Below are positions 22,727 through 24,468 of a stretch of DNA of 24,468 nucleotides, one piece after another. Position numbers and translations under genes: made by a program. The stretch is from contig JBBPYA010000196.1 of the NCBI GenBank assembly GCA_038200385.1, forward strand, positions 1 through 24,468. The letters are read 5' to 3'. The notes beneath the pieces are model-generated. The model made no database searches. It saw only the letters and a list, made by a program, of their open reading frames with translations, and was not told where the DNA came from. Position 1 is the first letter of the stretch; the number at the start of each line of letters is the position of its first letter. This DNA comes from JBBPYA01 sp038200385 (lineage in GTDB: Bacteria; Actinomycetota; Actinomycetes; Mycobacteriales; Geodermatophilaceae).

Positions 22727-24468
22727 TCAGATCGTTGCGCGGCCGGCCGCCTTGCCGCGCTGCCTGCCCCGGACGGTCCCCGCGAGGGTCACCTTGCGCA
22801 GCCGCACCTCGGCCGGCGTGACCTCGGCACACTCGTCGGGCCGGCAGAACTCCAGGGCCTGCTCCAGCGACAGGTTGCGGTGCGGGATCAACGGGACCAG
22901 GACCTCGGCCGAGGACTGCCGCATGTTGGTGACCTTCTTCTCCTTGGCCGGATTGACGTCGAGGTCGTCCCAGCGGGAGTTCTCCCCGACGATCATCCCC
23001 TCGTACACCTCGGTGCCGGGACCGACGAACATCGTCCCGCGCTCCTGCAGGTTGGCCAGCGCGAACGCGGTAGTGCGACCGATGCGGTCGGCCACCAGGC
23101 TGCCGCTGGGCCGGGTCCGGAGCTCGCCGTGCCACGGCTCGTAGCCCTCGTGCACGTGGTGCAGCAGTCCGGTACCCCTTGTCTCGGTGAGGAACTCGGT
23201 GCGGAAGCCGATCAGCCCGCGGGCCGGCACGACGTACTCGATGCGCAGCCAGCCGGTGCCGTGGTCGACCATCTGCTCCAACCGCCCCTTGCGCAGGGCC
23301 AGCAGTTGAATCACGACTCCCTGGAAGGCGACCGGTACGTCGACAGTCAGCCGCTCCATCGGCTCGTGCACCCGGCCGTCGATCGTGCGGGTCACCACCT
23401 GCGGCTTGCCCACGGTCAGCTCGAAGCCCTCACGGCGCATGATCTCGACCAGGATCGCCAGCTGCAGCTCGCCGCGGCCCTGCACCTCCCAGGTGTCCGG
23501 CCGCTGGGTCGGGCCAAGCCGGATCGACACGTTTCCCACCAGCTCGGCGTCCAGGCGGGCCTTGAGCAGGCGGGCCGTGAGCTTGGTGCCGCTGCGCCCG
23601 GCCAGCGGGGACGTGTTGATCCCGATCGTCATGCTGATGGACGGCTCGTCGATGGAGATCACCGGCAGCGGCCGCGGGGTGTCCGGGTCGGTGAGGGTCT
23701 CCCCGATGGTGATCTCCGGGATCCCGGCGATGGCCACGATGTCGCCGGGGCCGGCCTCGTCGACGGGGACCCGGTCCAGCGCGACGGTGCCGAGCAGCTC
23801 GGTGACCCGCACCCGCTGCACGCTCCCGTCGGCCCGGCACCAGGCGACGGTCTGACCGCGTTTGAGCTGACCGTTGTGGATCCGGCACAGTGCCAGCCGC
23901 CCGAGGTACGGCGAGGCGTCCAGGTTCGTGACGTGCGCCTGCAGCGGGGAATCGGGGTCGAACGTCGGGGCGGGGATGGTGCGGCGCAGCACGTCGAACA
24001 GCGGTTCCAGGTCCGGCGAGTCGGGGCTGTCGCCGTCGGCCGGCCTGGTCAGGGAGGCCTGCCCGGAGCGCGCCTGGCAGTACACGATGGGGAAGTCGAT
24101 CTGCTCCTCGTCGGCGTCGAGGTCGAGGAACAGCTCGTACGTCTCGTCGACCACCTCCGCGATCCGCGCGTCGGGCCGGTCGACCTTGTTGATGACCAGC
24201 ACCACCGGCAGCCGGGCGGTCAGCGCCTTGCGCAACACGAACCTGGTCTGCGGCAGCGGTCCCTCGCTGGCGTCGACGAGCAGCAGCACGCCGTCGACCA
24301 TGGACAGCCCGCGCTCGACCTCGCCGCCGAAGTCCGCGTGGCCCGGCGTGTCGATGATGTTGATGGTCAGCCCACCGTGGCGCACCGCGGTGTTCTTGGC
24401 CAGGATCGTGATGCCCTTCTCCCGCTCCAGATCACCGGAGTCCAGCACGCGGTCCACCTCGGTGCGCC
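22727..24468 (-). CDS. typA: Ribosome-associated GTPase TypA/BipA, N-terminus beyond window
   Basis: Translational GTPase of the EF-G superfamily; 579 residues are visible and about 40-50, including the P-loop, are missing at the window edge. Switch and G motifs seen are SGDLEREKGITILAKNTAV (the TypA switch I signature), DTPGHADFGGEVERG (G3) and NKVD (G4). Domain II follows, then the EF-G-like III and V domains, with MERLTVDVPVAFQGVV and the C-terminal unit ending in basic residues. The GENSRWDDLDVNPAKEKKVTNMR stretch is diagnostic of TypA over EF-G or LepA. It acts in ribosome assembly and stress or cold adaptation. The ABC importer lies downstream in the same direction. Confidence 0.95.
   Translation of the reverse strand, partial: RTEVDRVLDSGDLEREKGITILAKNTAVRHGGLTINIIDTPGHADFGGEVERGLSMVDGVLLLVDASEGPLPQTRFVLRKALTARLPVVLVINKVDRPDARIAEVVDETYELFLDLDADEEQIDFPIVYCQARSGQASLTRPADGDSPDSPDLEPLFDVLRRTIPAPTFDPDSPLQAHVTNLDASPYLGRLALCRIHNGQLKRGQTVAWCRADGSVQRVRVTELLGTVALDRVPVDEAGPGDIVAIAGIPEITIGETLTDPDTPRPLPVISIDEPSISMTIGINTSPLAGRSGTKLTARLLKARLDAELVGNVSIRLGPTQRPDTWEVQGRGELQLAILVEIMRREGFELTVGKPQVVTRTIDGRVHEPMERLTVDVPVAFQGVVIQLLALRKGRLEQMVDHGTGWLRIEYVVPARGLIGFRTEFLTETRGTGLLHHVHEGYEPWHGELRTRPSGSLVADRIGRTTAFALANLQERGTMFVGPGTEVYEGMIVGENSRWDDLDVNPAKEKKVTNMRQSSAEVLVPLIPHRNLSLEQALEFCRPDECAEVTPAEVRLRKVTLAGTVRGRQRGKAAGRATI

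Noticed and set aside
1..24468. tRNA, rRNA, CRISPR, IS or phage elements
   Set aside because: No cloverleaf, spaced direct-repeat array, transposase or terminal inverted repeats were seen on either strand by reading.

Overview
The window is high-GC DNA from an actinobacterium. Evidence: very GC-rich third codon positions, frequent GTG starts, and 4-bp stop/start overlaps. It also carries a mycothiol-pathway gene (mshB), the actinobacterial succinylase-branch lysine genes (dapC, dapD, dapE), a 7Fe ferredoxin next to dapC, and a GNAT of the CG3035/Rv0428c type. The genus cannot be fixed from the sequence alone. Almost all of the window is tightly packed core genome. I see no tRNA, rRNA, CRISPR array, insertion sequence or prophage.

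Layout. (1) 2-3810, plus strand: a probable five-gene operon of a GT2 glycosyltransferase (cut by the window start), a DUF2064/TIGR04282 nucleotidyltransferase-like protein, a class I methyltransferase, a membrane cytochrome b fused to a sulfite-oxidase-type molybdopterin domain, and a small membrane protein. (2) 3783-5986, minus strand: two different LOG-family proteins with a possible 38-codon minigene between them, then a membrane-anchored DivIVA-like protein and an SRPBCC protein, all nearly touching or overlapping. (3) 6032-8107: dapE and dapD, divergent, with only 36 bp between the start codons. (4) 8121-11721, plus strand: a three-subunit molybdenum hydroxylase of the PaoABC/YagTSR type, directly behind dapD. 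(5) 11725-14285, minus strand: fdxA, dapC and an alpha/beta hydrolase. (6) 14399-15184, plus strand: the GNAT gene. (7) 15148-16412, minus strand: mshB and a small DUF6113-like membrane protein. (8) 16444-22584, minus strand: a complete peptide-type ABC importer (lipoprotein SBP, two permeases, two ATPases). (9) 22727-24468, minus strand: typA/bipA, cut by the window end.

How the genes fit together. DapD, DapC and DapE are successive steps of the succinylase route to meso-diaminopimelate, which feeds lysine and peptidoglycan. MshB makes the GlcN-Ins intermediate of mycothiol. The ABC importer would bring in oligopeptides or a related solute. The molybdenum hydroxylase would oxidise an aldehyde or N-heterocycle, substrate unknown, and its middle subunit carries the extra cysteines of a [4Fe-4S] cluster. 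The cytochrome b/molybdopterin fusion has an internal twin-arginine motif before its fifth hydrophobic segment, the pattern of proteins handled by both Sec and Tat.

I did not find a clearly new multi-gene system. The observations most worth checking are small. They are: dapC lacking any ATG/GTG/TTG start and apparently using CTG coupled to the ferredoxin stop; a cluster of three hairpins between the SBP gene and its permeases; a near-perfect 22-bp palindrome upstream of the SBP gene; the minigene between the two LOG genes; and a repeated TAnnnT box 6-8 nt before start codons, which suggests leaderless mRNAs for dapE, dapD, a LOG gene, mshB and possibly oppB.
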